64,000 nt of DNA, taken from contig OX442319.1 of the NCBI GenBank assembly GCA_949358305.1, forward strand, positions 5,828,001 to 5,892,000. The letters run 5' to 3'. This DNA is from Strigamia acuminata. Lineage: Eukaryota; Arthropoda; Chilopoda; Geophilomorpha; Linotaeniidae. The translations under genes were made by a program, and so were the position numbers. Of this stretch, positions 9,241-22,357 are shown piece by piece (the stretch's first letter is position 1; the number at the start of each line of letters is the position of its first letter). The notes under the pieces were generated by a model that ran no database searches, had not been told where the DNA came from, and saw only the letters and a list, made by a program, of their open reading frames with translations.

Positions 9241-12200
9241 ATGTACCCATCGCTTTATAACTATTTAGTCTTGCCAGCCGTATTTAATAATTATCACATG
9301 GCCGCGCTTTCACTCTACTACGGTGATTTTAAACCTCTCTCTTTGATTGGCACAGGTCAAATTTACGCAACTTTGGGACCAAATACATCAAGAAATTACG
9401 TTTTTCCGGATCCAAGGAATAGTTACGGATGCGGGACAAATGATAAAAAATACAAGTAGCAGTTTGTGATGAGAAATTCAATTAAAAAGTGAAATTTATT
9501 TTGTTTGTTTTTCTTTACAGGTGTCGCCGGTACAAGAAATATTTGAATTTGCACCGTTTTTCGAGTATGAAGCGAAGGGTCAGTAAGGATAACGACGATT
9601 CGGGGTGCACGGATGGGTATCAGCCGCCAACTAAGCGTCAACAACTGCAACCGAGGATAAAACCGGCCCTTATTAGTGAATACCAAGCTGTAAAAATCGA
9701 TTTGGAATTTTGTATTTAGGAGGAATTTAGTTTGATTTAATTTTGTTGCAGCTTTCGAAGGAGATTGACAGCACGTATTTAAGTTCGCAGCAAACAAATG
9801 ATATTTATTTAAAGAAAATGAGGCTGTGCAGCGCCATCCGCGTCATTTTACAAGATGTTTATTCAGGTGTTGTGGAGTTGTCGCGATGTATTTGTCTGAA
9901 TAAGACGAAAACAGTGTATATTTGTTTATAAACGTAACAAATTGTACAGAATTTGTTTATAAACTCATCGAGTTGTACTAATTTAGCTAGTATTCGTACA
10001 AAAACCTGCGAATATTGTCCGGATTTGTATCAAATTGCATAAATTTAGTCCGGATTCGTATTAAATTGCATAAATTTAGTCCGGATTCGTATCAAATTGC
10101 ATAAATTTAGTCCGGATTTGTATCAAATTGCACTAATTTTGTCCGGATTTGTATCAAATTGCACTAATTTTGTCCGGATTTGTATCAAATTGCATAAATT
10201 TAGTCCGGATTCGTATCAAATTGCATAAATTTAGTCCCGATTTGTATCAAATTGCACTAATTTTGTCCGGATTCGTATCAAATTGCATAAATTTAGTCCG
10301 GATTCGTATCAAATTGCATAAATTTAGTCCGGATTTGTATCAAATTGCACTAATTTTGTCCGGATTTGTATCAAATTGCATAAATTTAGTCCGGATTCGT
10401 ATCAAATTGCATAAATTTAGTCCGGATTTGTATCAAATTGCACTAATTTTGTCCGGATTTGTATCAAATTGCATAAATTTAGTCCGGATTCGTATCAAAT
10501 TGCATAAATTTAGTCCGGATTTGTATCAAATTGCTTTAATTTTGTCCGGATTCGTATCAAATTGCATTAATTTTGCTTATATTCGTATCAAATTGCATGA
10601 ATTTAACTTATATTCGTATCAAGACATGCGAATTTAGCTCTTATTCGTAACTAATTTTTAAATTTAGCCCGTATTTGTAAGAAATCCTGCGAATTTAGGC
10701 CATTTTCGTAACTATTCTTGCGAATTTCGACCATATTTGAACCAAATGATGCAAATTTTGCTGAAATTCGTCTCAGTTAGTGCACAATTTAAGTGATTCG
10801 TCCAGTTCTTTTTTAATTTTGATGTTTTCTCTAATTTAATCTTATTTCCAGTGCAATGTAAATTGAAAATGTAAATTGTATACTTATTTCAATCGTTTTG
10901 ATGTAGGGTGTTACTTATTTGTCGTGGGATCATCTATGAACGGTTTCGGCACTAAAACCAGCGACATGGACATGTGTTTGGTGCTACATCCGAACGAAGT
11001 GAATTAATCTTTGAAAATATTTTTTTTTTTAACCTTAAATATTGAAAGGTCCCTGAAAATGTCCCTGAATACTCCGCAGATCGATCAAAGAATAGAGGCT
11101 CTATCACATCTCAGAAACGTTCGCAGAGCACTACAGCAATGCGGTATTTATTAATTCCGACTTTATTGAATAATTATCATCATCAAATTTCTATTTTCAA
11201 GGTTACATTCAAAAATTAGAATTGATTTCAGCAAAAGTTCCGATTTTAAAATTTAGAGACAGGATTAGGTATCGATTTTAATATTATAAATAAATTTTTA
11301 ATTATTTGTAACATTCCAGTGGCGTCGAAGTCGATTTAAACGTGAATAACACGGTGGGGATCCGAAACACACATTTACTTCGCTGTTATTCAAAAGGTAA
11401 GAATTTAATTTAATTCAATTTAATTTAATTAAAAAAATTAATATTTTTGTTGTAGTTGATCAACGTATTGCTCCTCTTGTTGGAATTGTGAAGATTTGGG
11501 CGCGAATCCAAAACATTAATGACGCAAAGTGTATGACGATCTCGAGTTATTCGTTGACACTCATGGTCATTCATTACTTGCAATGTGAGGCGACTGGAAT
11601 TGCATTTTACGGCTTTGTGTTTGATATTTTTATTTTTTTAATTCAAGGCGGTGTCTCGCCACCCATCTTACCATCACTTCAGAAATTATACCCGGTAGGA
11701 AGATGCGCGGCGAGTTTTTTAGTTGCAATTTGTCATATTTTGAATTGATTTCAGGATAAGTTTTCAAATCGTGTTGCATTTCACACCATAAGCATGGATG
11801 ATGATGACGATGTTCCAGTTTCCGGGTCTAAAAACAACATGAATCTCGGCGAATTGTTAATTGGATTTTTGGACTATTTCACCAATCGTTACGAGTAAGA
11901 ATATTTTTTAAAACATAGAACCAATCATCTATTAGTTTTATCAGCCAATCAGCTTTTAGTTTTATCGGCCAATCATGTGTTAGTTTAATCGGCCAATCAT
12001 CTGTTAGTTTTATCGGCCAATCATCTGTTAGTTTTATCGGCCAATCATCTGTTAGTTTTATCGGCCAATCATCTGTTAGTTTTATCGGCCAATCAGCTGT
12101 TAGTTTAATCGGCCAATCATCTGTTAGTTTAATCGGCCAATCAGCTTTTAGTTTAATCGGCCAATCATCTGTTAGTTTTATCGGGCAATCATTGTAGCTT

Positions 12201-12782
12201 GAATATATTTTTCTGTGTAATTTTGTTACAGTTTCGAGAAAGATGCGATGTCTATAAGAATAGGAATGAAGGTACCCAAAATGATCGTCCAGCATCAAAA
12301 GTCGAAGAAAAACAATCCAGGCCAATGGAAGTGTTTATGCATTGAAGGTAATAGAAATTAAAATTTATATTTTATTATATTTATGCCGGTAAATTGTTTT
12401 CAATAAGAATTGAGCCTAAACAAGCGTAAAAAGAATTTATAGATGTCTAAAATGTAGGAAATTGGCCTAAATTTCTATAAATTTACCCAGATTTTAGTAA
12501 TAATCTTCAGAAAATTAAGAAAACTCAAATTTTAGGCCCAAATTCCAACATAATTATTCATCCGCCATGGCACCAGTGCCCACAAGCTTCACCACTCCGA
12601 TTTGAGCGGGAAATTGAAATTTGAATATTTTTATCTTGTTGATTGCAGAACCGTTTGATTTGACGAACACAGCTCGCTCTGTCTACGACGATGAAGTTTT
12701 TTCAAGAGTTAAATCCGTTTTTCAAAGCAGTTTGACACGTTTGCGCGACTCCAAGGAATTGAATTCAATTCTCAAACGCTAG
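9241..12782 (+). CDS. GLD2: GLD-2-type cytoplasmic poly(A) polymerase (12 exons, 454 aa)
   Basis: Exons: 9241-9455, 9521-9689, 9752-9866, 10907-10998, 11080-11143, 11202-11268, 11320-11396, 11456-11584, 11648-11694, 11755-11894, 12232-12347, 12649-12782; all GT...AG with matching phases. The protein follows vertebrate GLD2/TENT2 closely. The nucleotidyltransferase core has GSSMNGFGTKTSDMD (catalytic Asp186 and Asp188) and third Asp246 (VEVDLNVNN); the PAP-associated part has PPILPSLQKLYP, NLGELLIGFLDYF and EEPFDLTNTAR. It adds poly(A) to cytoplasmic mRNAs, typically in germline and neurons. There is no RNA-binding domain, as usual for GLD-2, which relies on partners. ATG 9241 is the first Met in frame; an upstream exon is possible. 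Introns 3 and 10 hold minisatellites. A poly(A) signal follows at 12893. Confidence 0.93.
10010..10770. repeat. 31-bp minisatellite in GLD-2 intron 3
   Basis: About 24 units of 'tttgtatcaaattgcataaatttagtccgga' type, pure in the centre and degrading towards the right. Because 31 is not a multiple of 3, all frames rotate, giving a spurious 162-aa repetitive ORF at 10149-10637. Confidence 0.95.
11930..12195. repeat. 24-bp minisatellite in GLD-2 intron 10
   Basis: Eleven or so units of 'atctgttagttttatcggcc' plus 'aatc', with variants of at/ag and tttt/tttaa. 24 bp is a whole number of codons, so an antisense open frame (11879-12325) arises by chance. Confidence 0.95.
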
Positions 12783-12892
12783 AGTTCTTAGTGTCGTGTG
12801 ACAATTCCAACAATTCGTATGAAACAATGTTACTCACTAGCTTTAATATACTTTTTGTTTGTTATTTTAAGAATTAAAATGGTTTGAAAAAA

Positions 12893-12898
12893 AATAAA
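12893..12898 (+). terminator. GLD-2 poly(A) signal
   Basis: AATAAA lies 111 bp after the GLD-2 stop codon in an A-rich context. Confidence 0.55.
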
Positions 12899-13508
12899 AC
12901 TTGAATAAACATGCGATTTTCAAACAACATCACCGGAAAAAGCCGTTAGAAATGCTCATAAATACTGATTAGTACATTAGTCAGGAGTACAGTCATAGTG
13001 TCTAGTTGGCCCGCGCCCCCGTGGCGGTCGAGCGAACTGGTCTGCTGATAAAAGCAGCTAGACCTCGATGGATGGACGTGGACTCGAGTCAAGGATCCCC
13101 TGAAGTGAGTAAATGTTTTCTTACGATCAAAGATAAAAGTTAAAATAAAAAAAATCACTTATTTCTTCAAATTCCAGGTCCCCAATTAGAAAATTTGGTT
13201 GGATTTTGTTGATATTTTTAAAAGAGTTTTGGACTTCGCAAGTTCGGGTCTTTTTAATAGTTTGGTGACACGTTATCGTTGGAAAAAGGCAATGTCGGAA
13301 GAAATAGAAGTGATGCTGCAAGGTTTGGGTTCTTAGGTTCAAAGTTCTGTTTTTGTGTGTTTTTTTTTTTGTATACGATTTTTATTTAACTCGGTTAAAA
13401 AAATTACTTTTTTAAGGGAAATTATTTCTACGTTTGTTGTCTAGGAGATATTTTTACATGTTTTTTTTTTTCTGGAACGTATCTGCACTGTAAAAACAGA
13501 ATTGGATG
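12899..13508. other. intergenic, no gene recognised
   Basis: A GC-richer island at about 12980-13110 has a tRNA-A-box-like 'tagtgtctagttgg' and a weak B-box-like 'ggactcgagtc' some 75 bp later. It does not fold into a tRNA by eye. It could be a decayed tRNA-derived SINE. Nothing else stands out. Confidence 0.25.
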
Positions 13509-13510
13509 TA

Positions 13511-14076
13511 CAGTAGAGCCTCGATTATCGGAACACCGGTTATCCGAACAGCTAAAAGCGATTTTTTTACCGATTTTTATCAGTTGTTTAATCAATTTTT
13601 AATGATTTTGACGATTTTTACCTGTTTTTAATCGGTTTTTAATGTTTTTTTAATGATTTTTGACGATTTTTATTCATTTTTAGTCGGTTTTTAATGTTTT
13701 TAGACGATTTTTATCAGTTGCTTAATCAATTTTTAATGTATTTTGACGATATTTACCTATTTTTGATCGGTTTTTAATGTTTTTTGACGATTTTAAATGT
13801 TTTTTGACGATTTTTACCTATTTTTGATCGGTTTTTAATGTTTTTCGACGATTTTTACACATTTTAATGATTTTTGACGATTTTTATTCATTTTTAATCG
13901 GTTTTTAATGTTTTTAGACGATTTTTATCAGTTGTTTAATCGATTTTTAATGTATTTTGACGATTTTTACCTCTTTTTGATCGGTTTTTAATGTTTTTTG
14001 ACGATTTTTATCCATTTTTAATCGGTTTTATGAACACCGACGTCCCCAATTATTTCGGATAATCGAGGCTCTACTG
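13511..14076. mobile_element. pogo/Tigger-type MITE, 566 bp, TA target site
   Basis: Ends read CAGTAGAGCCTCGATTATC on the left and the inverse complement on the right (gataatcgaggctctactg), flanked by TA on both sides (13509-13510, 14077-14078). These ends are the classic pogo/Tigger terminus. The interior is not a transposase: it is a tandem array of 'gacgatttttatc..ttttaatcggtttttaatg' units. Confidence 0.88.
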
Positions 14077-14078
14077 TA

Positions 14079-14979
14079 AATTTCTCTATTACAATTTTTG
14101 GTGCATATTATATGCGCATAAAACGAATCTTTTTTTGCATAAAAATCCGTGCTCTCGGATTTTCCGGGTGTGATGCAGGTATATACACTATTACAACTAA
14201 TGGCTCGCTATCAGTTGCAGCGATTATCATGGGAGTCGAAATAAAAAAAAAGGTTGATAAAGTGATTACATTTTGTCATTATTTACAACCCGGCTAGATA
14301 TTGACCTTGTGCTTTAGATCCCATTAAGCGAACCGCCCATATAACGCTGCAATGTTGTATAACGTGGTCAGAAATTCAATTATTGCGATTGAAATTCCCC
14401 AGTTCACTTAGACAGCGTGCCGGCTTGATTTATTACATCCTCAAATGCCTACGTTGTCGGAATCACCTAAGACGAGTGTAAAATTACACACATCACATAC
14501 ACACAATGTTTTTATAAAAACCGGTCATTGAACACACATTTGTGCGTTATTATTCGTGTTTGGGAGCCATTTAATAAGACATTGAGGCGTTTGATGAGTA
14601 AACAATTGGAAGAATTAAGTTTGGGATGAATTTTGAAAAAAATCTTTTCAATCCAGATTGAAAGTCCATTCATCTTGGTGCGTAGCCGTTGGGGTGTTCA
14701 GTTTCTATGCGAAGGCGTAACTAATCAAGCTCATTTATCACGCGTAGTTTCTCTCCCTTCTTTTCATACCAGCTAGATCCAGTCATGGCGATGTACGCAG
14801 CAAATATGTATTTAATATTTTTTTTTTCCTGGTAAAATGACGTAAGTGAGTTTATAGCATCTAAAACACTCGTTTTTGACGGACCAAAGTTTGAAAGCGG
14901 GCGTGCAATCACGGAGTGGTTAGAACAGCACAGGGGGGTCCAAGAGAATTATATTGCGAGAATTTGGTTTTTAATGAAA
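14079..14979. other. intergenic, no gene recognised
   Basis: Mixed sequence with no supported exon or repeat array; the short frames at 14112 and 14721 have no family resemblance. Confidence 0.35.
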
Positions 14980-15355
14980 ATGAATTTTAGGGGGAAAAAA
15001 TGCATTTTTAGGAGAGAAATGTGCATTTTTAGGCGAAAAGATGCATTTTCAGACGAAAAATGTGCATTTTTAGATGAAAAATATGCATTTTTAGGCGAAA
15101 AGATGCATTTTTAGATGAAAAATGTGCATTTTTAGATGAAAAATGTGCATTTTTAGATGAATAATGCAAAAATGTGCATTTTTAGATGAAAAAATTGCAT
15201 TTTTAGATTAAAAATGTGCATTTTTAGATGAAAAATGTGCATTTTTAGATGAAAAATGTGCATTTTTAGATGAAAAATGTGCATTTTTAGATGAAAAATG
15301 TGCATTTTTAGATGAAAAATTTGCATTTTTAGATGAATAATGCATTCTTCCGTGA
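14980..15355. repeat. 21-bp minisatellite ('gcatttttagatgaaaaatgt')
   Basis: About 17 head-to-tail units, most regular from 15110 to 15340 and degenerate at both ends; related A/T-rich debris continues to about 15600. Confidence 0.92.
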
Positions 15356-15599
15356 CCAGAAGTGCACATTTCAGATAAAAAATACAATTTTATACAAAAA
15401 AATGCTTTTAACGCAAAAAATAAACCTTCTAGACCAAAAAGTCTCTCTTAGGGAAAAAAATGCATTTTGAAGCGACAAGAAATACATTTAGGGCAAAAAG
15501 ATGCACTTTGAGGTGAAAAGATGCACTTTTAGGCAAAACTGCATTTTCAAACGAAATAAAATTAATTTTCTGGCAAAAAATAAACATTTTTAGGGAAAA

Positions 15600-16855
15600 A
15601 AATTAATCCAGATCATGGAAGGCTCCTTGGACTCGGGGGGCCCGGGACACGTGTCCCTTTGCCCCCTCTTAATCCGACCCTGAGTGCAATGCATTTCAAA
15701 TAGGCAATATACTTTTAAAAAAATATATGTGTAAAATATTGACTTTATTTTGTTTTACAATCCGAATAACTTGCACTATACCAATTGTGTCATAATCGAA
15801 CATGGCAAGTGGGTGTGTTTTTAAAGTGCTTTTTTAAGTCGTGTTTCCTTCACTTACATGTGGTAATGGTCTAATGGAGTGCCGATCCATTGCATGACCC
15901 AGCAAATGTTTTGTAGCGTAGTTTGCCATGTGATTGAATGGCGGCAGGTGTGTCACATTAACCATTACACGAGGGCGCTTTTATCGAATTAAATTTAATC
16001 TTCACTTTTCATAGAATTTTAGAATATCAAAGTTTGTAGTTTCACAAGTGGGGAGCAATTACAGTGTCCCAGTAGGTGGCATTTTTCACATTTTGTCTGA
16101 CCCGCAGCCACAGCATTCGCTAATTCATCAACGTTCCTTAAATACTTGTCGCGCCCTCCCACGATGACTCGCGTCATTAAAATTAACGTTTAGGCTTAAT
16201 TACTTGGCAGTATGGTCGATAAACATAAAAATAAACCGACAAATGTCGGTTTTTGGTATCGAAATATTTGTATTTTTATATTTTTTAATTTTTCTACTGC
16301 AAATCCCTCGTCAACTGCGAGTTAATAACAGCATCAGACAGTAATTACAGCTGTGAATTCGGGCAATAACAGGTCTGCACTCGCGCCCTTTGAAAAAAGG
16401 TGGAAAAAAAATGTCTGCCTTCGGGATAGGAAATGCAAAGAAATAACCTTTAAAGGCCGAAGAAAATTTTTTATTTATTTATTTTTTTTGGTCCGAGTGT
16501 TTTAATGGGTAAATGAATGTTTTTTGAGTTTATGGCAAAGTCAAATGAAGTTTAATGGCGAGGTACTCGGAGCAATAAAATTTGCAAATTGAAATAAAGA
16601 CGAGGATTAGGAAGAATTAGACGGACGTAAAACCGTTATTTGTTCGAATATTACACTCGTGATGGATTCCTCACGTCCATTTATTTTTTCTTTTCGCCAA
16701 ATTATAGTGATAAGCGAAGAAAAGTTAACTAATCTAGCGACCTTCGCGCCAGAAGGCGCGATAATCACAGACTGGATGAATGAAATTCAGTTTAATGTTG
16801 TGAGAAATGTATGGAATCAAACAAAATTGCAAACACAGTTTGAAAAACGTTTAAA
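15600..16855. other. intergenic, no gene recognised
   Basis: A GC-rich patch near 15625-15685 ('ggggggcccgggacacgtgtccc...ccgaccctg') resembles a transposon terminus but has no partner. The rest is AT-rich with no coding signal. Confidence 0.35.
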
Positions 16856-16859
16856 TTGA

Positions 16860-17560
16860 ATATAAAAACGTGTAAAAATGTGAAAAAGTCCTTAAAAGAA
16901 AACAAAATTTCCAAAGAAAACTAAGAAAAACAATAAAATTAAACTCGAAAACGTGTAAAAACGTGTTAAAACATTAAAATTAAACTCGAAAACGTGTAAA
17001 AACGTGTTAAAACGTTAAAATTAAACTTGAAAACGTGTTAAAACGTTAAAATTAAACATGAAAACATATAAAAACGTGTTAAAACGTTAAAATTAAACAT
17101 GAAAACATGTTAAAACGTTAAAATTAAACATGAAAACGTGTAAAAACGTGTAAAAACGTGTAAAAACGTGTAAAAAACATGAAATTAATCATGAAAACAT
17201 GTAAAAACATTACAGTTCAACACGAAAACGTGTAAAAAATATTTAGATTAAACATAAAAACGTGTAAAAACACTAAAATTAAACACGAAAACGTGTAAAA
17301 ACAATAAAATCGATCCCAAAAATGTGCAAAAACATTAAAATTAAACACGAAAACGTGTAAAAACATTAAAATCAATTCCAAAAACGTGTAAAAATGTGTA
17401 AAAACATTAAAATCAATCTCAAAAACGTGTAAAAATGTGTAAAAACACTACAACCAAACAAAAAACTGTTGAAAAACGTGTAAAAACATTAAAATCAAAC
17501 CCAAAAACATGTAAAACCATTAAAATCAAACCCAAAAACGTAAAAAAAAAAAAAAAAAAG
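16860..17560. repeat. ~30-bp degenerate minisatellite ('aacgtgtaaaaacattaaaattaaac')
   Basis: More than 20 units combining 'gaaaacgtgtaaaaac' and 'attaaaattaaacac', with unit length varying between about 22 and 36 bp. Confidence 0.9.
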
Positions 17561-17629
17561 TGAAAAACCCCCAAACCAAAACAAAAATTCCAACCAAACC
17601 AAATGAAAAGGCAATAAAAACGTGTAAAA

Positions 17630-18445
17630 ATGCGCTACCAACCTGCAATACACCTTTGCAGGATTAAGGGGGAGATTGTCGTTTCTCCTCCTAATCACAC
17701 TGCCAATTCTTGCATTCAATCGCACAATAGCCGCCGATCACGGACAAAAATCGGCGCCCAAATTAATAGTGACAGCTTTGCTCGGCCGACTAATTCATGG
17801 CGACAGCAATAAAAAGGGGGCAGAATTATTAGCGAGGCATCTCAAAGCTCTCACCTGCACTGTGGTCAGACAAGGGGAGAATAAGAGGACTTCCTGCAGC
17901 GCCGCAATGCCGAGCAAGAGTTCTCACAGCGAAAAATGCAATAACGAGGTAAATAAACGTCATCTCATACTTGTAAACAATTCGCGCGTGAGTTTTGATG
18001 AAATTATTAGCCCATTAAGTCTTAATAACTCGAAAAACAAGCGCAAATAGACCATAAATTGATGCGCGCGCCGGCCAAGTAGGAAAAATAATACAAAAAT
18101 AATACAAAAATGATCGTGGCAAAGATAAATGTCAAGTGACAACTTACGACGCACAATAACGAGGATTTTGAGTGGATTCTGAGTCTAATCTCAGACATTT
18201 CTCTGGCTGTGCAGAATGTAATTCAGACGGAGTATAGAGTGAGCTCTGATGCGTGTTGCTTGCAATGGAACGAATCACGAGAGGGGAGTCACCCTTCCAC
18301 GAGCTACACCGTGAAATCAGGGTCCGTATAGGTTTATCACAAAGAATACGGCTCTGGGAGGATGTTTTGCGTCGATATTCGACCGAAATGAATTTTTATT
18401 TACGCCATCGAGGCAATAATCAACCAATAACGTAAAAAGAGATGA
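17630..18445. other. GC-richer non-repetitive island 4-5 kb upstream of Wnt16
   Basis: Base composition is more balanced than either flanking array. A 124-codon frame (17676-18050) starts with TTG rather than ATG and has no clear homolog, so I do not call a gene. A regulatory region or an unrecognised exon are both possible. Confidence 0.3.
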
Positions 18446-18479
18446 CAGCGCGGGCGCGAGACGGGTTTTTGCGCAGGAT

Positions 18480-19145
18480 TGACTGGTTTTGAGTTAAATG
18501 TGGATTGTTTTGTGGAATTGTGGTTAGAAAAAATTTGTGTTTTGTTAATTATGTGCAATTAAAGGTTTTTTTTATTATTATTTCGTATTAAAATGAGTTT
18601 TAATCGGTGAAAAATGTGAATTTTTGCACATCAAGTCGACTTTAGCTTTTTTTTTCGTCGGAATTGATTGATTACGTGTAAAACGAGTGTCGTTTTATGG
18701 AATTATGGTTAGAAAAACGTTCTATTTTGTGTTAATTATGTGGGATTAAAGTTTTTTGGTGTATTTTTTTAGTAAAACGGATTTTAATCGTTGAAAATCA
18801 ACAATTTTGCACAAAAATTAAACTTCGGCTAAATTAATTGATTTATATGTAAAACGAGTGTCGTTTTGTGGAATTATGGTTAGAGAAACGTTCTATTTTG
18901 TGTTAATTATGTGGGATTAAAGTTTTTTGGTGTATTTTTTTATTTAAACGGATTTTAATCGTTGAAAATCAACAATTTTTGCACAAAAATTAAACTTCGG
19001 CTAAATTAATTGATTTATATGTAAAATGATTGTCGTTTTAAGGAATTATGGTTAGAAAACATGCTAATTACGTATGGTTACATTTATTTATGCTTTTTTT
19101 TAAATTAAAACGAATTTAAAACGTTAAAAAATCGAAAATTTTGGT
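18480..19145. repeat. ~175-bp tandem repeat, four copies
   Basis: Units begin with 'gtgtcgttttgtggaatta' and run through 'ggttagaaaaacgttctatt', 'gttttttggtgtattttttt' and 'aaattaaacttcggctaaatt'. Copies 2 and 3 (about 18690-19030) are nearly identical; 1 and 4 are diverged or partial. Confidence 0.88.
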
Positions 19146-20875
19146 TTTAGTTTTCGGCCGTAAATCACGTTGGGATGATTTTTATTTCACACCCATATTG
19201 CTGGTAATATTTATCGCGGAGCACATTGTATAACTTCATTTGATATTGATGATTTCAATCTGGCTCTATAAGCACCACATTTTATTGAACTATGAATAAT
19301 TCATTAATATTCTGACTCGATGCTGTGTTGGCCTTCAACCACAGTCGTAATCCTCGACTCCCCTCACAACGATCGGTCCAACAAATATAACTTTAAGCCT
19401 TTTTTTTTGTTGCTTCCATTCTACTGCCAAATGAATGTCTGGAATGGTATATATATATTTCTTTTTTATTTATTTGGTTTTTTAAGCTATAAATTTTGAT
19501 TTTCTCGTGACATTTCGTCCATAAAATCCGCCCGGAATTCTCCATCTCGATATTCGGATGAGTATTAAAGAGGTTGTTGACTTCGCCGATACATTTCCAC
19601 CGAATTAATTCTCCGAGGGACTTGGACTGACATGTGTCTCTAGGTAAAACCACTTGATAGATAGACTATTAAGGGAGATAAAAACTAATCAGTTTCACGT
19701 TGATTTATGGCCGCGAAAACGTCTCATTTCTCAATCTCAACAAGCGAGGATGCGAAATCGCGAAATAGTCCCAAAAAATCGCTTCAATTCCATCTAATTA
19801 TTTAAATCCTCTAAAAAACAAATACATAAATAAAAATTTCCAAAAAAAAAAATAAATAATTAATTTACAAACCGGAAACGTCCACATTTACATCTTCATG
19901 CTTAAAATAAATCTTAATTAAATTAAAAAAAAAAAAAAATTTGTATAATTCAACTACAATTTGAAAAATTATCATTTTTATTATTATTAATTTTTTTGGT
20001 GAGTTTCAATCAGATATTAGTGCAATGGATAACACTCGACGAGTTTTTTGGCCCGCAAATCTCAATTACCACACGATTAAATCAAATTAAACGTATAAAT
20101 AATAATGGGCTAACGTATAAGCAGATTAAATGGTGGATTTCTTGAATCTGACTGATGTTAAGACTCATTCGCGATGATTTAAGCCCACCCAGCAAGCACA
20201 TATGGACGTTTTACAGACAAAATGAGTGAAATCATTGCAGTACACATGTTAGTATTCCGGCCATGAATGACTAGAGCCCAAAGCCATGGGGGGAAATGGA
20301 GAAGAAATATGATAAAACATCCACTCTTTGTCGGCGATAAATGAACAGCCATTGACGATATTAAATACACGGTGATAAGTTGGGGAAATACAAGGAAATG
20401 TGGCAGTTTGTGCGGGTGTTATGACGTGTAATGACGATTGTTTCATTCTGGGAGCTGGAGATGAGATATGACGGGCTTTCTGCAAGATTTGTGTGAACCG
20501 AATCGAACATCCTGAGTTGACTCGAGTTGTATTTCTTTATTTTTTTGCTTCTTCTTCTTCAGTGAACTGAACTGTCTATTTCTAGTTGCTATCCCCAGGC
20601 GATTCAGTCATGCTTTTCTGCAAAACACACATGGGGGTTCGAGTTTAAAGAGGTAATTTTCGAGTAGGCCTATTCATTGTTTCGCTTGTTCCGGGAATAA
20701 ATTGCAAATTGTTTTCTTCATCTTCGGGCTAGACGGAGGAATGCGATGCATTAACACAGCGCGAAATATTTTTTGTTTTTTTTGCTTTGTGGGTTTAATG
20801 TATTGTTGTACAGAATGCAAAGATTTAATATTTTTTTTTGCATATTTGGGGGGAATTCTCTACACGTTTGAGGGA
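19146..20875. other. intergenic, no gene recognised
   Basis: No supported exon, RNA gene or array; only AT-rich stretches such as 19800-20000. Confidence 0.35.
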
Positions 20876-20879
20876 TTTT

Positions 20880-21625
20880 TTTTTAAATTTTATATTTGAG
20901 GGAATTTTTTTTTTACATATTTGAGGGATTTTTTTTACATATTTGAGGGATTTTTTTATGTATTTGTGGGATTTTTTTTATGTATTTGAGGAAATTTTCA
21001 ACACATTGAGGGAATTTGTTCACGCTTGAGATTATTTTGTACTTATTTGGGACAATTCGGAAAATTTTTAGCACATTTTGGACAATTTTTAACACATTTT
21101 GGACAATTTTTACACAGTTTTGTCAATTTTTACACAGTTCTGTCAATTTTTAACACAGTTCTGTCAATTTTTGACACATTTCTAACAATTTTTAACACAT
21201 TTCTAACAATTTTTATCAAATTTCTAACAATTTTTAACACATTTCTAACAATTTTTAACACATTTCTAACAATTTTTAACACATTTCTAACAATTTTTAA
21301 CACATTTTGGACAATTTTTAACACATTTTGGACAATTTTTACACATTTCTGTCAATTTTTACACATTTCTGTCAATTTTTAACTCATTTCTAACAATTTT
21401 TAACAAATTTCTATCAATTTTTAACACATTTCTAACAATTTTAACCCATTTCGGACAATTTTTATTGCACACATTTGAGTTAATTTTCACACATTTGAGA
21501 GACACACATTTGACAAAAATTTTTACACAATTCGTCACAATTCGTACACAATTTCTACACAATTCTTCATAATTTCTACACAATTCGTTGCAATTTCCAA
21601 CAAATTTTGACCAAACCACATCACA
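20880..21625. repeat. ~20-24-bp minisatellite ('aacacatttctaacaattttt')
   Basis: Over 25 units. The left end consists of 'tttgagggaatttttttttacata' units that grade into the 'acacatttctgtcaattttta' family. Open frames through it are artefacts. Confidence 0.9.
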
Positions 21626-21639
21626 ATTTCTCAACCCTT

Positions 21640-22357
21640 AAAAAAAAAAAAAAAACTCCATTCTGACAAAATCTCCCAATGCAAATAAGTCCTTGATTTT
21701 CCCTCTTCCATATTTAAAAGCAAACGCCACCTCGAGGCAATGTTACACTTGACTGCCATCTCTTTAAAACCAGGTACACAAAAATCCAAAATTTCCCCCT
21801 TGCTCTTTAAAAACCAAAGCCACCGCCATTGTTTACCTCTCAACCCTCCGTCTTAACGACTATTTTCTTATCAGATTTGAGGTCACTAATGCGATATACC
21901 TGTGAAAGTGACGTGCAAACATGACACTATTTACACCCAACTCCCCAACACCCATTCAAACTAAAAACAAAAACAAAAAAATCCAAAAATCCAAAAAATC
22001 CAAATAAAAATTCGCCGCAAAAATCAAAATTTTCTTCTTCCATCGCAACCCCTTCAGCCCCCACCCAAAAACGACAAATTACCCTCCCATCCACGCCCCC
22101 AGAACGTGCCCCGAGGGTCGCCAGAAGCCCCAGGCAGGAAGAGGAAGCGAATCACGTGACATCTCCAACCACTAATCACCCTACTCCCATTGGCCACCTG
22201 TTCCCGACCCACCAATCGCCGGCAAGACGAACCGCCTCGCCGAGCAAACCTCCTCGGCGTTTTTTTGACTCGGCTCCGACGAGCACACGCTGTTGTTGGC
22301 GCTCGCTCTTGCGCTCGAAAAACTCGCAATGAACTGATAGGAGATAGAGGAGCCAGC
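21640..22357 (+). promoter_or_regulatory. Wnt16 upstream region and 5' UTR
   Basis: Pyrimidine- and C-rich sequence, then a GC-rich block (22080-22320) ahead of the signal-peptide exon, unlike the AT-rich surroundings. This is consistent with a promoter/5' UTR; no TATA box is obvious. Confidence 0.4.

Noticed and set aside
10149-10637. 162-aa repetitive open frame
   Set aside because: It lies wholly in the 31-bp intronic minisatellite of GLD-2; the repeating peptide is a by-product of the unit length.
11879-12325. 148-aa antisense frame with DDWPIKLT repeats
   Set aside because: Produced by the 24-bp array in GLD-2 intron 10 and running into the antisense of exon 11.
12980-13110. tRNA or tRNA-derived SINE
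   Set aside because: A-box-like and B-box-like motifs are present but no cloverleaf can be drawn and no second copy occurs in the window.
17676-18050. possible 124-aa secreted protein upstream of Wnt16
   Set aside because: The frame opens with TTG, there is no ATG near the hydrophobic stretch and no splice acceptor that would supply one.
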